From Flavobacteriaceae bacterium LYZ1037 (GTDB taxonomy: Bacteria; Bacteroidota; Bacteroidia; Flavobacteriales; Flavobacteriaceae): 64,000 bases of DNA. Positions 16,845 to 26,788 of the stretch are shown here, piece after piece. The position numbers were made by a program, and so were the translations under genes. The stretch is taken from NCBI GenBank assembly GCA_003144015.1, contig QFWS01000006.1, positions 1 through 64,000 of the forward strand, in the 5' to 3' direction. The notes under the pieces are model-generated. The model worked only from the letters and a program-made list of their open reading frames with translations, did not search any database and was not told the origin of the DNA. Position 1 is the first letter of the stretch. Each line of letters opens with the position of its first letter.

Positions 16845-18101
16845 ATGGAATCCATTCAAGCAACAAAACAACGTTTTGGAATTATAGGTAACGATGCCAA
16901 ACTTAATCGTGCCATAGAAAAAGCCATTCAGGTTGCTCCTACTGATATTTCGGTATTAGTAACTGGAGAATCTGGAGTTGGAAAAGAAAGTATCCCAAAA
17001 ATCATCCATCAATTATCACATAGAAAACATGGAAAATACATAGCAGTAAATTGTGGAGCTATTCCAGAAGGCACAATAGATAGCGAACTTTTTGGTCATG
17101 AAAAAGGCGCATTTACTGGAGCTACTCAAACCCGTTCTGGCTATTTTGAAGTAGCAGATGGAGGAACCATTTTTCTAGACGAGGTTGGCGAATTACCCCT
17201 TACAACTCAAGTACGTTTATTACGTGTATTAGAAAATGGTGAATTTTTAAAAGTAGGTTCCAGCCAAGTTCAAAAAACAAATGTGCGTATTGTAGCAGCA
17301 ACAAATGTTAATATGTTTGATGCTATTAAAAAAGAAAAATTTCGTGAAGATTTATATTACAGATTAAGCACAGTTGAAATTCATCTTCCTCCATTAAGAG
17401 ACAGAAAAGAAGACATCCATTTATTGTTTAGAAAATTTGCTAGCGATTTTGCATTAAAATATAAAATGCCAACTATTAAATTAACAGACGAAGCGATTGT
17501 TTTATTGTTAAAGTTTCGATGGAGTGGAAATGTTAGACAATTACGAAACGTGGCAGAACAAATTTCCGTTTTAGAACAAAATCGTACCATAAGCGCTTCA
17601 GTACTTCAGAACTACTTACCAACTGGAGGCACTAATTTACCTGCCGTTATTAACAATTCGAAAGCTGAAAGCGATTTTAGTAACGAACGTGAAATTTTGT
17701 ACAAAGTTCTTTTTGATATGAAAAACGATTTGAACGACTTGAAAAAATTAACCATGGAACTCATGAAAAATGGGAATGATCAAGATGTTCAGAAGCAAAA
17801 CGAAGGCTTAATTCAAAAAATATATGGAGGTGAAGATGACGATGAAACCATTGAAGACTTAGAAGTGTTATCCATTGGTGAAAAATCGGCTGATAATTTT
17901 GAGTCAAGCGTTGAACCTCAAGACAAATATCATTTTGCTGAAGAAATTGAAGAAGAAGAAACCCTATCTTTACATGATAAAGAATTAGAACTCATCAAAA
18001 AATCTTTGGAACGCCATGATGGAAAACGCAAATTGGCAGCAGCAGAATTAGGCATCAGTGAACGTACTTTGTATAGAAAGATAAAACAATTCGATTTATA
18101 A
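16845..18101 (+). CDS. Sigma-54-interacting AAA+ transcriptional activator without receiver domain
   Basis: A 418-residue protein that begins almost directly with the AAA+ domain: Walker A GESGVGKE at 41-48, the sigma-54 contact loop GAFTGA at 88-93, and Walker B with LDEVGE at 111-116. A C-terminal Fis-type helix-turn-helix follows (KRKLAAAELGISERTLYRKIKQF). Between them lies an acidic linker rich in Glu/Asp (about 310-380). There is no receiver, GAF or PAS domain, so activity must be set by expression, partner proteins or the linker. It recruits and remodels RpoN holoenzyme at -24/-12 promoters. Sits between miaB and lptE, as is common in flavobacteria; only 7 bp separate it from lptE. Confidence 0.95.
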   Translation: MESIQATKQRFGIIGNDAKLNRAIEKAIQVAPTDISVLVTGESGVGKESIPKIIHQLSHRKHGKYIAVNCGAIPEGTIDSELFGHEKGAFTGATQTRSGYFEVADGGTIFLDEVGELPLTTQVRLLRVLENGEFLKVGSSQVQKTNVRIVAATNVNMFDAIKKEKFREDLYYRLSTVEIHLPPLRDRKEDIHLLFRKFASDFALKYKMPTIKLTDEAIVLLLKFRWSGNVRQLRNVAEQISVLEQNRTISASVLQNYLPTGGTNLPAVINNSKAESDFSNEREILYKVLFDMKNDLNDLKKLTMELMKNGNDQDVQKQNEGLIQKIYGGEDDDETIEDLEVLSIGEKSADNFESSVEPQDKYHFAEEIEEEETLSLHDKELELIKKSLERHDGKRKLAAAELGISERTLYRKIKQFDL

Positions 18102-18108
18102 GAACATC

Positions 18109-18615
18109 ATGAAATTATATAAAATAACCCTCTTAGTCCTTATTTCGCTCATTCTTTTAGGTTGTGGTGCCTATTCTTTTACTGGAGCCTCAATCTCATC
18201 AGACACAAAGTCTTTTCAAGTAAATTATTTTCAAAATAATGCCATTTTAGTGGAACCAGGATTAGACAGACAGTTCACATTAGCATTACAAGACTTACTA
18301 CTAAATCAAACGAATTTAGAATTAGTAACCTCTAATGGCGATCTAGTGTATGAAGGGGAGATTACAGAATATAGAATCTCGCCAACAACAGCAACGGCAG
18401 ATAATACAGCAGCTCAAAACAAATTAACCATTTCTGTAAATGTGCGTTTTTACAACAAGAAAAATGAAGAAGACGATTTAGAGCAACGTTTCTCGTTTTT
18501 CTACGATTATGCTGGAGATGCAAACTTAATAGGAGCCCAAAAAGTAACAGCTATCGAAGCTATTTTTGAAAGGTTAACACAGGATATTTTTAATGCAACA
18601 TTAGCTAAGTGGTAA
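18109..18615 (+). CDS. lptE: LPS-assembly lipoprotein LptE
   Basis: A 168-residue lipoprotein with signal peptide and lipobox LLGC (Cys19), then the pattern seen in Bacteroidota LptE/LptE-like proteins: YSFTGASI, a basic/polar strand region, and an alternating beta pattern around YEGEITEYRISP. LptE plugs the LptD outer-membrane translocon and helps deliver LPS to the outer leaflet. Member of the miaB operon, 7 bp after the activator gene and 4 bp before the next gene, so likely translationally linked. Confidence 0.88.
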   Translation: MKLYKITLLVLISLILLGCGAYSFTGASISSDTKSFQVNYFQNNAILVEPGLDRQFTLALQDLLLNQTNLELVTSNGDLVYEGEITEYRISPTTATADNTAAQNKLTISVNVRFYNKKNEEDDLEQRFSFFYDYAGDANLIGAQKVTAIEAIFERLTQDIFNATLAKW

Positions 18616-18619
18616 TTCC

Positions 18620-19555
18620 ATGAATCAAAAAGAGTTTATATACGTTCTTCAAAACCCACAAGAGGTAACCGCTAATCACACTATAGATTTAAAAGCAATT
18701 ACTGAGGAGTTTCCATACTTTCAATCGGCTCGAGCACTTTATTTAAAAGGTTTAAAAAACAAAGAAAGTTTTAAATACAATCAAGAACTAAAAACAACTG
18801 CTGCTTATACTACAGACAGAAGTATCTTATTCGATTTTATAACCTCTAAAGAATTTCTTCAAAATGAAATATCGCAATACATAAAACAAAATTCAGCTAA
18901 CTTAAAAGACATTCCTGTTGATGCTGAAGATATTTCCGTTAATAGAAGTGTTTCTATAGACGATGCTTTAAAGCAACAAATAAAAGACACAACAGGTGTT
19001 CTAGATCCAGAATTATTCCAACCAAAAATAAAACGAGCAGAAATTGCTAATTTTAAATTAGATGAAACTGAGCTAATTGAAGAAACACCAAAAAACGAAA
19101 TTCTTCAAGAAGCACCTTCTCCAGATACCATTTTAAAATTAGGCAAACCGCTTCAATTTGATCATAATGAAACACATTCTTTTAATGAATGGTTAAAATT
19201 AACACGTTTCAAAACCATTGAGAGAGAAACAGAAAGTCAATCAGAAAAGGTATCGGATCTAGCTACTATAGAGAGAGAAAAAAAATTTAATTTAATTGAA
19301 AAATTCATTATTAAAAACCCCAAATTAAAACCAGAAAAGACTTCAATTAAAAATACAAACCTCGCCGAAGAACAAATGATTCAACCAGAATCTTTAATGA
19401 CAGAGACTTTGGCAAGAATTTATGTAGAGCAAAAAAACTACAAAAAAGCAATTCAATCTTACAACATATTAATTTTGAAATATCCAGAAAAAAGTGGTTT
19501 CTTTGCAGACCAAATCAAGGCAATAAAAAAATTACAAGAACAAAACAATAAATAA
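18620..19555 (+). CDS. Conserved flavobacterial protein with C-terminal TPR
   Basis: A 311-residue cytoplasmic protein, no signal peptide. The N-terminal 100 residues (EFPYFQSARALYLKGLKN) are helical; the middle is acidic and low-complexity; the last 45 residues form one clear tetratricopeptide repeat (ETLARIYVEQKNYKKAIQSYNILILKYPEKS broken by the usual A/Y/F pattern). TPRs mediate protein binding. Function unknown. Its place between lptE and secG is conserved in many flavobacteria, which suggests a role linked to envelope export, but this is inferred from position only. 4 bp after lptE, 2 bp before secG. Confidence 0.82.
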   Translation: MNQKEFIYVLQNPQEVTANHTIDLKAITEEFPYFQSARALYLKGLKNKESFKYNQELKTTAAYTTDRSILFDFITSKEFLQNEISQYIKQNSANLKDIPVDAEDISVNRSVSIDDALKQQIKDTTGVLDPELFQPKIKRAEIANFKLDETELIEETPKNEILQEAPSPDTILKLGKPLQFDHNETHSFNEWLKLTRFKTIERETESQSEKVSDLATIEREKKFNLIEKFIIKNPKLKPEKTSIKNTNLAEEQMIQPESLMTETLARIYVEQKNYKKAIQSYNILILKYPEKSGFFADQIKAIKKLQEQNNK

Positions 19556-19557
19556 CA

Positions 19558-19914
19558 ATGAGTACGTTTACAATATTCTTAGCACTAATAGTCGTTGTAG
19601 CCTTTTTACTAGTGGTAGTAATTATGGTTCAAAACCCAAAAGGAGGTGGATTATCTTCTTCATTTGGTGGTGGTGGAACACAGCAACTTGGTGGCGTAAA
19701 AAAGACAACCGACTTTTTAGACAAAAGCACTTGGACTTTAGCAACTTTAATGTTAGTATTAATTTTACTTTCTAATGTTGCTATTAACAGAGGGTCTGGT
19801 GTCGTAGATTCTAAAGCTTTAGATACTGAAGCAACAACACAACCTGTTGTTCCTGTAGCACCAGCAGCTCAAGCACCAACAAACAATACAGAAACTGAAC
19901 CAGTTTCAGAATAA
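19558..19914 (+). CDS. secG: Protein-export membrane protein SecG
   Basis: A 118-residue protein with two membrane helices (about 4-24 and 56-75) and the conserved loop between them: MVQNPKGGGLSSSFGGGG, followed by TDFLDKSTW. This is the SecG pattern. SecG enhances translocation by the SecYE channel. The C-terminal tail is Ala/Pro/Thr-rich and longer than in E. coli. Last gene of the miaB operon, 2 bp after the 311-residue gene and followed by a strong terminator. Confidence 0.95.
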   Translation: MSTFTIFLALIVVVAFLLVVVIMVQNPKGGGLSSSFGGGGTQQLGGVKKTTDFLDKSTWTLATLMLVLILLSNVAINRGSGVVDSKALDTEATTQPVVPVAPAAQAPTNNTETEPVSE

Positions 19915-19936
19915 AAACATTGTTTCAAAATATTTT

Positions 19937-19963
19937 AAATGCCAACTAAATTAGTTGGCATTT
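19937..19963 (+). terminator. Terminator after secG
   Basis: An 11-bp stem AAATGCCAACT / AGTTGGCATTT with a 5-base loop, followed by nine T in a row. It closes the miaB-secG operon. Confidence 0.9.
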
Positions 19964-19996
19964 TTTTTTAATGAAAATTTGTCAGTCTTCTTCTAT

Positions 19997-20011
19997 TGGC
20001 ACATTTTTAGT
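19997..20011 (+). promoter_or_regulatory. Possible -24/-12 (sigma-54-like) promoter of groESL
   Basis: TGGCAC at 19997-20002 is a perfect -24 box. Five bases later TAGT stands where TTGC is expected, so the -12 box matches only in T and G. A start would lie about 30 bases before the groES ATG, a normal distance. No CIRCE inverted repeat and no TAnnTTTG element was seen in this spacer. Tentative. Confidence 0.35.
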
Positions 20012-20052
20012 ACAAAACTACAGTATTAACTATTTAATTAAAAAACATACAT

Positions 20053-20328
20053 ATGAGCTTAAAAATTAAACCATTAGCAGATAGAGTTCTAATTGAACCT
20101 GTTGCTGCTGAAACTAAAACAGCTTCTGGAATTATCATCCCTGATAACGCCAAAGAAAAACCTCAACAAGGGAAAGTTATGGCAATTGGTAAAGGCACTA
20201 AAGACGAACCTATGACGGTTAAAGTTGGAGACACTGTTCTTTACGGAAAATACTCTGGAACAGAACTTAAACTTGAAGGTAAAGATTACCTAATGATGCG
20301 TGAAAGCGACATTCTAGCAATTATATAA
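20053..20328 (+). CDS. groES: Co-chaperonin GroES
   Basis: A 91-residue protein with the GroES pattern throughout: [11 protein letters not shown] at the start, the mobile loop region [18 protein letters not shown], and [15 protein letters not shown] with [14 protein letters not shown] at the end. It caps the GroEL barrel and enables ATP-driven folding of proteins in the enclosed cavity. First gene of the groES-groEL operon, with a 127-bp AT-rich spacer before groEL, longer than usual. Length is normal. Confidence 0.98.
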   Translation: MSLKIKPLADRVLIEPVAAETKTASGIIIPDNAKEKPQQGKVMAIGKGTKDEPMTVKVGDTVLYGKYSGTELKLEGKDYLMMRESDILAII

Positions 20329-20335
20329 ATAATTG

Positions 20336-20430
20336 CAAATTCCAAAAAAAACAAAAAACAAATTCCAAAACCTTAAAATTAAAATGTAGTAATTCCTTCT
20401 AGGAATCTAGAATTTGAATTTTGAGATTTA
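20336..20430. repeat. AT-rich repeat in the groES-groEL spacer
   Basis: The spacer holds two copies of AAATTCC (20337-20343, 20460 is outside; second at 20060-66 of the local count, i.e. 20360-20366), a short hairpin ATTCC / GGAAT at 20092-style local pairing (20392-20396 with 20402-20406), and a loosely complementary AGAATTTGAATTTTGAG on the right. The low-complexity AAATTCCAAA / TTTGAATTT pattern resembles intergenic repeat elements I have seen described for flavobacterial genomes. It could fold in the groES-groEL mRNA. Low certainty that it is a defined element. Confidence 0.35.
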
Positions 20431-20440
20431 AAAATTTTAA

Positions 20441-22087
<1,647 letters not shown>

Positions 22088-22130
22088 TAAGTAGGGAAGA
22101 TATATTGATCTACTAAAAGTGTTAATTACT

Positions 22131-22158
22131 AAAGCTCTTGATTCTTATCAAGAGCTTT
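22131..22158 (+). terminator. Terminator after groEL
   Basis: A 12-bp stem AAAGCTCTTGAT / ATCAAGAGCTTT with a TCTT loop followed by eight T in a row. It lies 44 bases after the groEL stop. Confidence 0.9.
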
Positions 22159-22199
22159 TTTTTATTTATTATTTCATAGCTTTATAAAAACTAACTATC

Positions 22200-22838
22200 A
22201 TGAAAAAAGGATTCCGTTATGCTTTAGGCGAAATATTAATTGTAATTGTAGGACTTTCAATTGCTTTTAGCATGAATAAATGTGCCGAAATCAATAAAAA
22301 TGACAGCTTAAAACAACAATACTTATCAAGTATTAAATCTGATATAAAAATAGACAAAGAAAATCTTGAAAAAAATTTAATCTCTATTGGACAAAAAATT
22401 CAATCTCTTAATGAGGTTTTACCACTAATAAATACGGATAATCCTGAAAAAATATCCTCCATAAAAAATATCTTTGGCTTATTTACCTTAGTTGAATTCT
22501 ATCCAAAGGATATCACGTACCAAACGATGATAAACTCAGGTGATTTTAAGCTTATTGATAATTTTAATACAAAGACTGCTATTGAAAGTCATTATTCAGA
22601 TTACAAATCAATTTTAAAAGATTATGAACGTCAAGAAATTATTCATAAAGAATATTTAGGAAAGTATATGATTGAAAACGCTGATTATGATGCCATGCGT
22701 AAAGGTCAATTTGGCTTCAGTAATGAGAAATTATTTAAAAATATATTGCAGAGCATGACAGGTTCTCTTTATATTAAAAAGAATGCTACAGAACGAGGTA
22801 TTAAAAATTGTGATAGCCTTTTAAACCTGCTTTATTAA
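22200..22838 (+). CDS. DUF6090-like membrane-anchored protein
   Basis: A 212-residue protein. The start (KKGFRYALGEILIVIVGLSIAFSMNKCAE) has one membrane helix at about residues 9-27, the pattern of the DUF6090 family of Bacteroidota, where the GEILLVVIGILIA segment is typical. The rest is mostly alpha-helical and polar: a coiled-coil-like stretch 40-75, a YQTMINSGDFKLI motif common in the family, and a helical C-terminus. Function is unknown. It stands alone after the groEL terminator and converges with the next gene. Confidence 0.75.
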   Translation: MKKGFRYALGEILIVIVGLSIAFSMNKCAEINKNDSLKQQYLSSIKSDIKIDKENLEKNLISIGQKIQSLNEVLPLINTDNPEKISSIKNIFGLFTLVEFYPKDITYQTMINSGDFKLIDNFNTKTAIESHYSDYKSILKDYERQEIIHKEYLGKYMIENADYDAMRKGQFGFSNEKLFKNILQSMTGSLYIKKNATERGIKNCDSLLNLLY

Positions 22839-22860
22839 AATAAGATTCAAGCTAAAAGTG

Positions 22861-23466
22861 CTAATTAATATTCAAAGTATTCCATAGTAAATTAATCATC
22901 TCCTCTCCTTCATTATTGCTATCTGCTCCTAAATTCATTGTCATTAAAAGGATACCTTCATCTTTTTTGCCAACGGCAGAAATTTCATATATTTCTAATT
23001 CTCCCTTGTATTCTAATTCAGCTCTAAGAACTCTTAATTCATCTCCAGATTTCAAGGTTTTATCGTAATCTTTTCTCTCTAAAGCATAACCATAATTCAC
23101 ACTTTCTTTAGTCACTTCATTCAACATCATTTCTTGTAGCATCACTGGGTTAAACGATTCGTATTTCTGAATAATAATTCCAGATCCACCAGCTGTCATT
23201 AACATAATTTGCTCTATACCTTCGTCTAATTCTGCTTTTGACACCTTGTGTTTTTTTGAATATTTAAAATTATAGAATGCATCATTATAAAACAATGTAT
23301 CTTTTTCTTTTACAGACACTTGAATGGTCTCTCCTTCTATTTCAAATTCATAATTTTTATCTAAAGCAATTTCTTGAGATTGATTATTTATGGTAATTAT
23401 AAAATCGGTTTGAGAGTAAATATTTGAAATTAATAAACAAGTAAAAAGATAAAGTAATTTTTTCAT
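22861..23466 (-). CDS. Exported protein of unknown function
   Basis: A 201-residue protein with a signal peptide (MKKLLYLFTCLLISNIYS). The mature part is mixed beta and acidic; it has no cysteine pair and no domain I recognise. It lies after the HMA-domain gene, in the same direction, but a strong terminator at 23503-23530 separates them. It converges with the DUF6090-like gene. No function is assigned. Confidence 0.72.
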   Translation of the reverse strand: MKKLLYLFTCLLISNIYSQTDFIITINNQSQEIALDKNYEFEIEGETIQVSVKEKDTLFYNDAFYNFKYSKKHKVSKAELDEGIEQIMLMTAGGSGIIIQKYESFNPVMLQEMMLNEVTKESVNYGYALERKDYDKTLKSGDELRVLRAELEYKGELEIYEISAVGKKDEGILLMTMNLGADSNNEGEEMINLLWNTLNIN

Positions 23467-23502
23467 AGAATTTGGTTCGTTAATGAATGGGCAATATATA
23501 AA

Positions 23503-23530
23503 AAAAGTCCAAACAAACGTTTGGACTTTT
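23503..23530 (-). terminator. Terminator after the HMA-domain gene
   Basis: A 12-bp stem AAAAGTCCAAAC / GTTTGGACTTTT with a 4-base AAAC loop. On the minus strand the stem runs into a U tract. It separates the metal-linked genes from the gene at 22861. Confidence 0.85.
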
Positions 23531-23538
23531 AGTTTCTA

Positions 23539-23895
23539 TTAATCATCTTTATGATCATCAACCACAGATTCATCACGATATCTACAACAATTGTGTACAC
23601 TATTGTACGCTTCATCTGTTGCAATAACATTTTCTGTATCATGCCCAACAGCAGCTATATTGTTTTCAATAGTATTTAGGTCTGTTTTACGTGCATCATA
23701 AATAAGATTCAATTCATGCGTGCTCACATTCCACACAGCCGATTTAACTCCTTTGGTTTTAATACATGCTTTTTCAATACGTTCTTTACACATATTACAA
23801 ACACCGTCGACTTCCATAGTTGCTCTGGCGTTTTTATCTTGTGAAAAAGCTGACATGCTAATAAGCATCACTAATAATACTCCTATTTTCTTCAT
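23539..23895 (-). CDS. Exported heavy-metal-associated (HMA) domain protein
   Basis: A 118-residue protein: signal peptide (about 1-19) then an HMA fold with the metal-binding pair CNMC (Cys33, Cys36) in GVCNMCKERIEKACIK and the later GHDTENVIATDEAY. The C-terminus has an extra HNCCRYRDE motif with two adjacent cysteines, which adds possible ligands. It likely binds copper or another soft metal in the periplasm, like MerP. It follows the TonB-dependent receptor after 28 bp. The set with the receptor and the HYC_CC_PP protein suggests handling of a metal at the outer membrane; which metal is not visible. Confidence 0.88.
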   Translation of the reverse strand: MKKIGVLLVMLISMSAFSQDKNARATMEVDGVCNMCKERIEKACIKTKGVKSAVWNVSTHELNLIYDARKTDLNTIENNIAAVGHDTENVIATDEAYNSVHNCCRYRDESVVDDHKDD

Positions 23896-23923
23896 AATAT
23901 AAATTTTAATTTTTATTGTTTTA

Positions 23924-26161
23924 TCACTCTATGTTAAATCGTAATCCAGCATAATAAGTACTACCAAATACAGGTCCGTAAACAAAAGTGGTATCAAAAT
24001 ATGAACCAAAAGGATCATCTGCTGCTAAAATAGCATTTTCTTGTCTAACATCAGTAACATTTTCACCACCAACATAGATTTCAAATTTTGGAGAAAATAC
24101 CTTTGTAATTTGAGCATTTAAAGTTCCAACCGTAGGTGAATATTCTGCTACTTGATACTCCACAGGGTTTGTAACGGTCGATGAAAATCTCTGCTCACTC
24201 AACCAATTATAAGTAGCATCAAATTTCCAATGAGCCCCATTTGGTTTTACAAGAGTTTCGTAGGATGCATTGGCAAACAAACGATGTTGAGGCGTTAAAG
24301 GTTTCTCTAATATACCAGATTGGTATTGTGTTTTTACATTATAATATTTATAAGCCAATCGTAAATCGAAATTAGTAAACAGATTATAATTAAACTCAAA
24401 TTGAAAACTATTAGCAAAACTTTCCCCATCTAAATTATAGAAACTAACAGCCTGTGGATTTTCATAATCAACTACTATTTGATTCTGAAAATCTGTTCTA
24501 TAAAAGTCTAAAGCTACATCAGCCTTTTTTCCAAACAGATTAAATCCTTGTAAAAATGACACACCATAATTCCAAGCTATTTCCGGATCTAACCCATAAA
24601 CACTTCCACCAGAATTTACAATATTGATATGTCTAGATGTAGCAAACATGCTTTGGTTTTCGGTAAAAATATTAGCACTCCGCTTTCCCCTTCCAACAGA
24701 TGCTCTTATCGCCGATTTTTCCCAGGGTGTATAGCGAGCACTCAATCTTGGCGTTATAAAAACACCAAGTAAGTTATGGTTATCTATACGAACACCTGCT
24801 GTTACATTTAATTTGTCTAAGTTATCGTAATTATACTCAAAAAAACCACCAATGGATGCTTCTGTACGCTCATAACTATTAACATTAACCAATTCATTAT
24901 AATGGTCGTAAGTATAACTTACTCCAGTTTTAATTTTATGCCTAGAATCGCTAATTAAAGAATTATAAACAACGTTTGTGTACAAACTGTTGTGTGTAAT
25001 ATCGTAAATATTTAGTCCAAAATAAGACTCTTGTTGGTGCCAGCTAAAAGCTGTCTGAACACCTAAACTTTGATATGGAATGTCTGGATTAACATATCCT
25101 AATTTAGCAGCTGCTTCAAAACGTTGTGTATCTATTTCACTTCCCCAAGCATTGGTTGTTAGCTTATCAGTATCTGTGTTAAAATCTAATTGACCTGTTT
25201 GTTTGGAATCGTTTAAATATTTTACATTAATAAAACTAACCAAACCTTTTTCTGGATTGGTATATTGCCAACGATTCATAACATTAATTTGGTTATAGAT
25301 TGGCATATCCATAAAACCATCGTCGTTTACATCGTGTTTTTTATTGTGTGTATTTCCATGAACATATAAACCAGTATCCCATTTATCTGAAACTTTTGTA
25401 TTTAAATGTGTGTTGAGTTCAAATCTGGAATTACTGGCACCATAAAGATTGACAAATAGCGATTTGTCGGTACTTGGTTTTACTAATTCTGCATTAATTT
25501 GACCCGCAATACTCTCATAGCCATTTACCACACTGCCTGCTCCTTTTGTAATTTGAACACTCTCTACCCAAGTCCCTGGAATAAAACTCAAACCATAAGC
25601 TTGCGATGCGCCACGAATAGAAGGTATGTTTTCGGTAGTAATTAATATATAAGGACTTGTTAACCCTAACATTTTAATTTGTCTGGTTCCAGATACAGCA
25701 TCTGCAAAATTAACATCAATGGACGGGTTGGTTTCAAAACTTTCAGAAAGATTACAACAAGCCGCTTTTAAAAGTTCATCACTACTTATATTCATGATAT
25801 TTTGTGACGCCAAGTATGACTTAGCGGTTGTTTGCTTCCTAGACGTTAAAACCACTTCATTTAAACTACTGGTTGGTTCTAATAAATGGTAAACACGATC
25901 AGGGTTTTTAATTGTTAATGTATCTGTTCTATAACCAACATAACTTATAACTAGTTTTTTGTATTCCGTATTATAAGGAATGGTGAATTTCCCATCAAAA
26001 TCTGTAACGTCTCCAACCGTTGTTTCTAACCAATACACATTGGCTCCTGCTATAGGAACCTGCTTGTTTTGTTCGTTTACTTCCATAATCGTTCCATTTA
26101 ATCTCTCTTGAGAAAAGGAAAATACTGGAAGAAAAACTAATAATAGTGCTAGCTTTCTCAT
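23924..26161 (-). CDS. TonB-dependent outer-membrane receptor, probably metal-linked
   Basis: A 745-residue receptor with signal peptide, an N-terminal carboxypeptidase-regulatory-like repeat (about 20-100, GANVYWLETTVGDVTDFDGKFTIP in pieces), a plug domain (SLNEVVLTSRK, then GTRQIKMLGL, IPSIRGASQAYGLSFIPG, VVNGYESIAGQINAE) and a beta barrel ending in GLRFNIE. It takes up a ligand with energy from TonB-ExbBD. A short Cys pair (KAACCN) lies at about residue 133. Between the HYC_CC_PP gene and the HMA gene, so a copper- or zinc-type substrate is plausible but unproven. Gap of 163 bp to the upstream gene. Confidence 0.95.
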   Translation of the reverse strand: MRKLALLLVFLPVFSFSQERLNGTIMEVNEQNKQVPIAGANVYWLETTVGDVTDFDGKFTIPYNTEYKKLVISYVGYRTDTLTIKNPDRVYHLLEPTSSLNEVVLTSRKQTTAKSYLASQNIMNISSDELLKAACCNLSESFETNPSIDVNFADAVSGTRQIKMLGLTSPYILITTENIPSIRGASQAYGLSFIPGTWVESVQITKGAGSVVNGYESIAGQINAELVKPSTDKSLFVNLYGASNSRFELNTHLNTKVSDKWDTGLYVHGNTHNKKHDVNDDGFMDMPIYNQINVMNRWQYTNPEKGLVSFINVKYLNDSKQTGQLDFNTDTDKLTTNAWGSEIDTQRFEAAAKLGYVNPDIPYQSLGVQTAFSWHQQESYFGLNIYDITHNSLYTNVVYNSLISDSRHKIKTGVSYTYDHYNELVNVNSYERTEASIGGFFEYNYDNLDKLNVTAGVRIDNHNLLGVFITPRLSARYTPWEKSAIRASVGRGKRSANIFTENQSMFATSRHINIVNSGGSVYGLDPEIAWNYGVSFLQGFNLFGKKADVALDFYRTDFQNQIVVDYENPQAVSFYNLDGESFANSFQFEFNYNLFTNFDLRLAYKYYNVKTQYQSGILEKPLTPQHRLFANASYETLVKPNGAHWKFDATYNWLSEQRFSSTVTNPVEYQVAEYSPTVGTLNAQITKVFSPKFEIYVGGENVTDVRQENAILAADDPFGSYFDTTFVYGPVFGSTYYAGLRFNIE

Positions 26162-26324
26162 ACGAAACCGATTACAATTAGTGTGACAATTTGAATAGAT
26201 TTGTCTTTCATTTTTGAATTATTATAAAATAAACAATACTCTTTTCGTTAGTTCGAAAAGACTTATTAAGATTCTTGTTTTCTATCTGCCAAAAGGCAAG
26301 AAAAGACATAAAATAATCTATTTA

Positions 26325-26738
26325 TCAAATAATGAAAACCTGATCGAGAACTTGTATATCGGCAATCAGATTGGGTGGAGAGTAATTTTTATGAGGTATT
26401 ACCAGCTCTGGTAAACCTTCAAAAAGGTTTATGTAAGAATATGTAAAAGCACTTAGATACAATTGATGATTAAAATGTAGATCTTCAAAGGATGTTTTAT
26501 TAAGTTTATCCTGACCTTTAAAAATTTGTATTTCATCTTTACAGCAATGCTTATTTTCTACAGTATTAATTGTAATCGATTCCATATCAGGAATACAACT
26601 ATCCACTTTAGAGAATATAGCAACATCAATTAGATCATCACCACAATAGTGTTTTTCAACAGTAAAAGACATGGTTGAAAACAATACTAAACACGCTAAT
26701 GTTGCCGAAAAAGTTCTATGTAAAAATGCTTTAATCAC
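26325..26738 (-). CDS. HYC_CC_PP family protein
   Basis: A 137-residue exported protein. The N-terminus has a hydrophobic segment (about 8-25). Then come the three marks that name this Bacteroidota family: HYC at 30-32, CC at 65-66 and a PP pair in YSPPNL near the C-terminus. Function is not known; the Cys/His residues suggest metal binding. No ATG is available in frame; the ORF uses GTG at 26738, directly after a TAnnTTTG element, so the transcript would have almost no leader. It precedes the TonB-dependent receptor on the same strand, the usual order for this family. Confidence 0.85.
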   Translation of the reverse strand: MIKAFLHRTFSATLACLVLFSTMSFTVEKHYCGDDLIDVAIFSKVDSCIPDMESITINTVENKHCCKDEIQIFKGQDKLNKTSFEDLHFNHQLYLSAFTYSYINLFEGLPELVIPHKNYSPPNLIADIQVLDQVFII

Positions 26739-26742
26739 ATTG

Positions 26743-26750
26743 CAAATTTA
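26743..26750 (-). promoter_or_regulatory. Candidate -7 element for the HYC_CC_PP gene
   Basis: The minus strand reads TAAATTTG, a match to TAnnTTTG, only 5 bases before the GTG start, so the message may be leaderless. No -33 element is evident. Confidence 0.35.
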
Positions 26751-26788
26751 CAAAAAAAGGATTTGTAACACCTAATTTACATAAGGAT

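Noticed and set aside
19980-20052. CIRCE operator upstream of groES
   Set aside because: No TTAGCACTC-N9-GAGTGCTAA inverted repeat is present.
26214-26414. Plus-strand frame of 66 codons
   Set aside because: It overlaps the end of the HYC_CC_PP gene on the other strand and has no family-like pattern; a shadow or chance frame.
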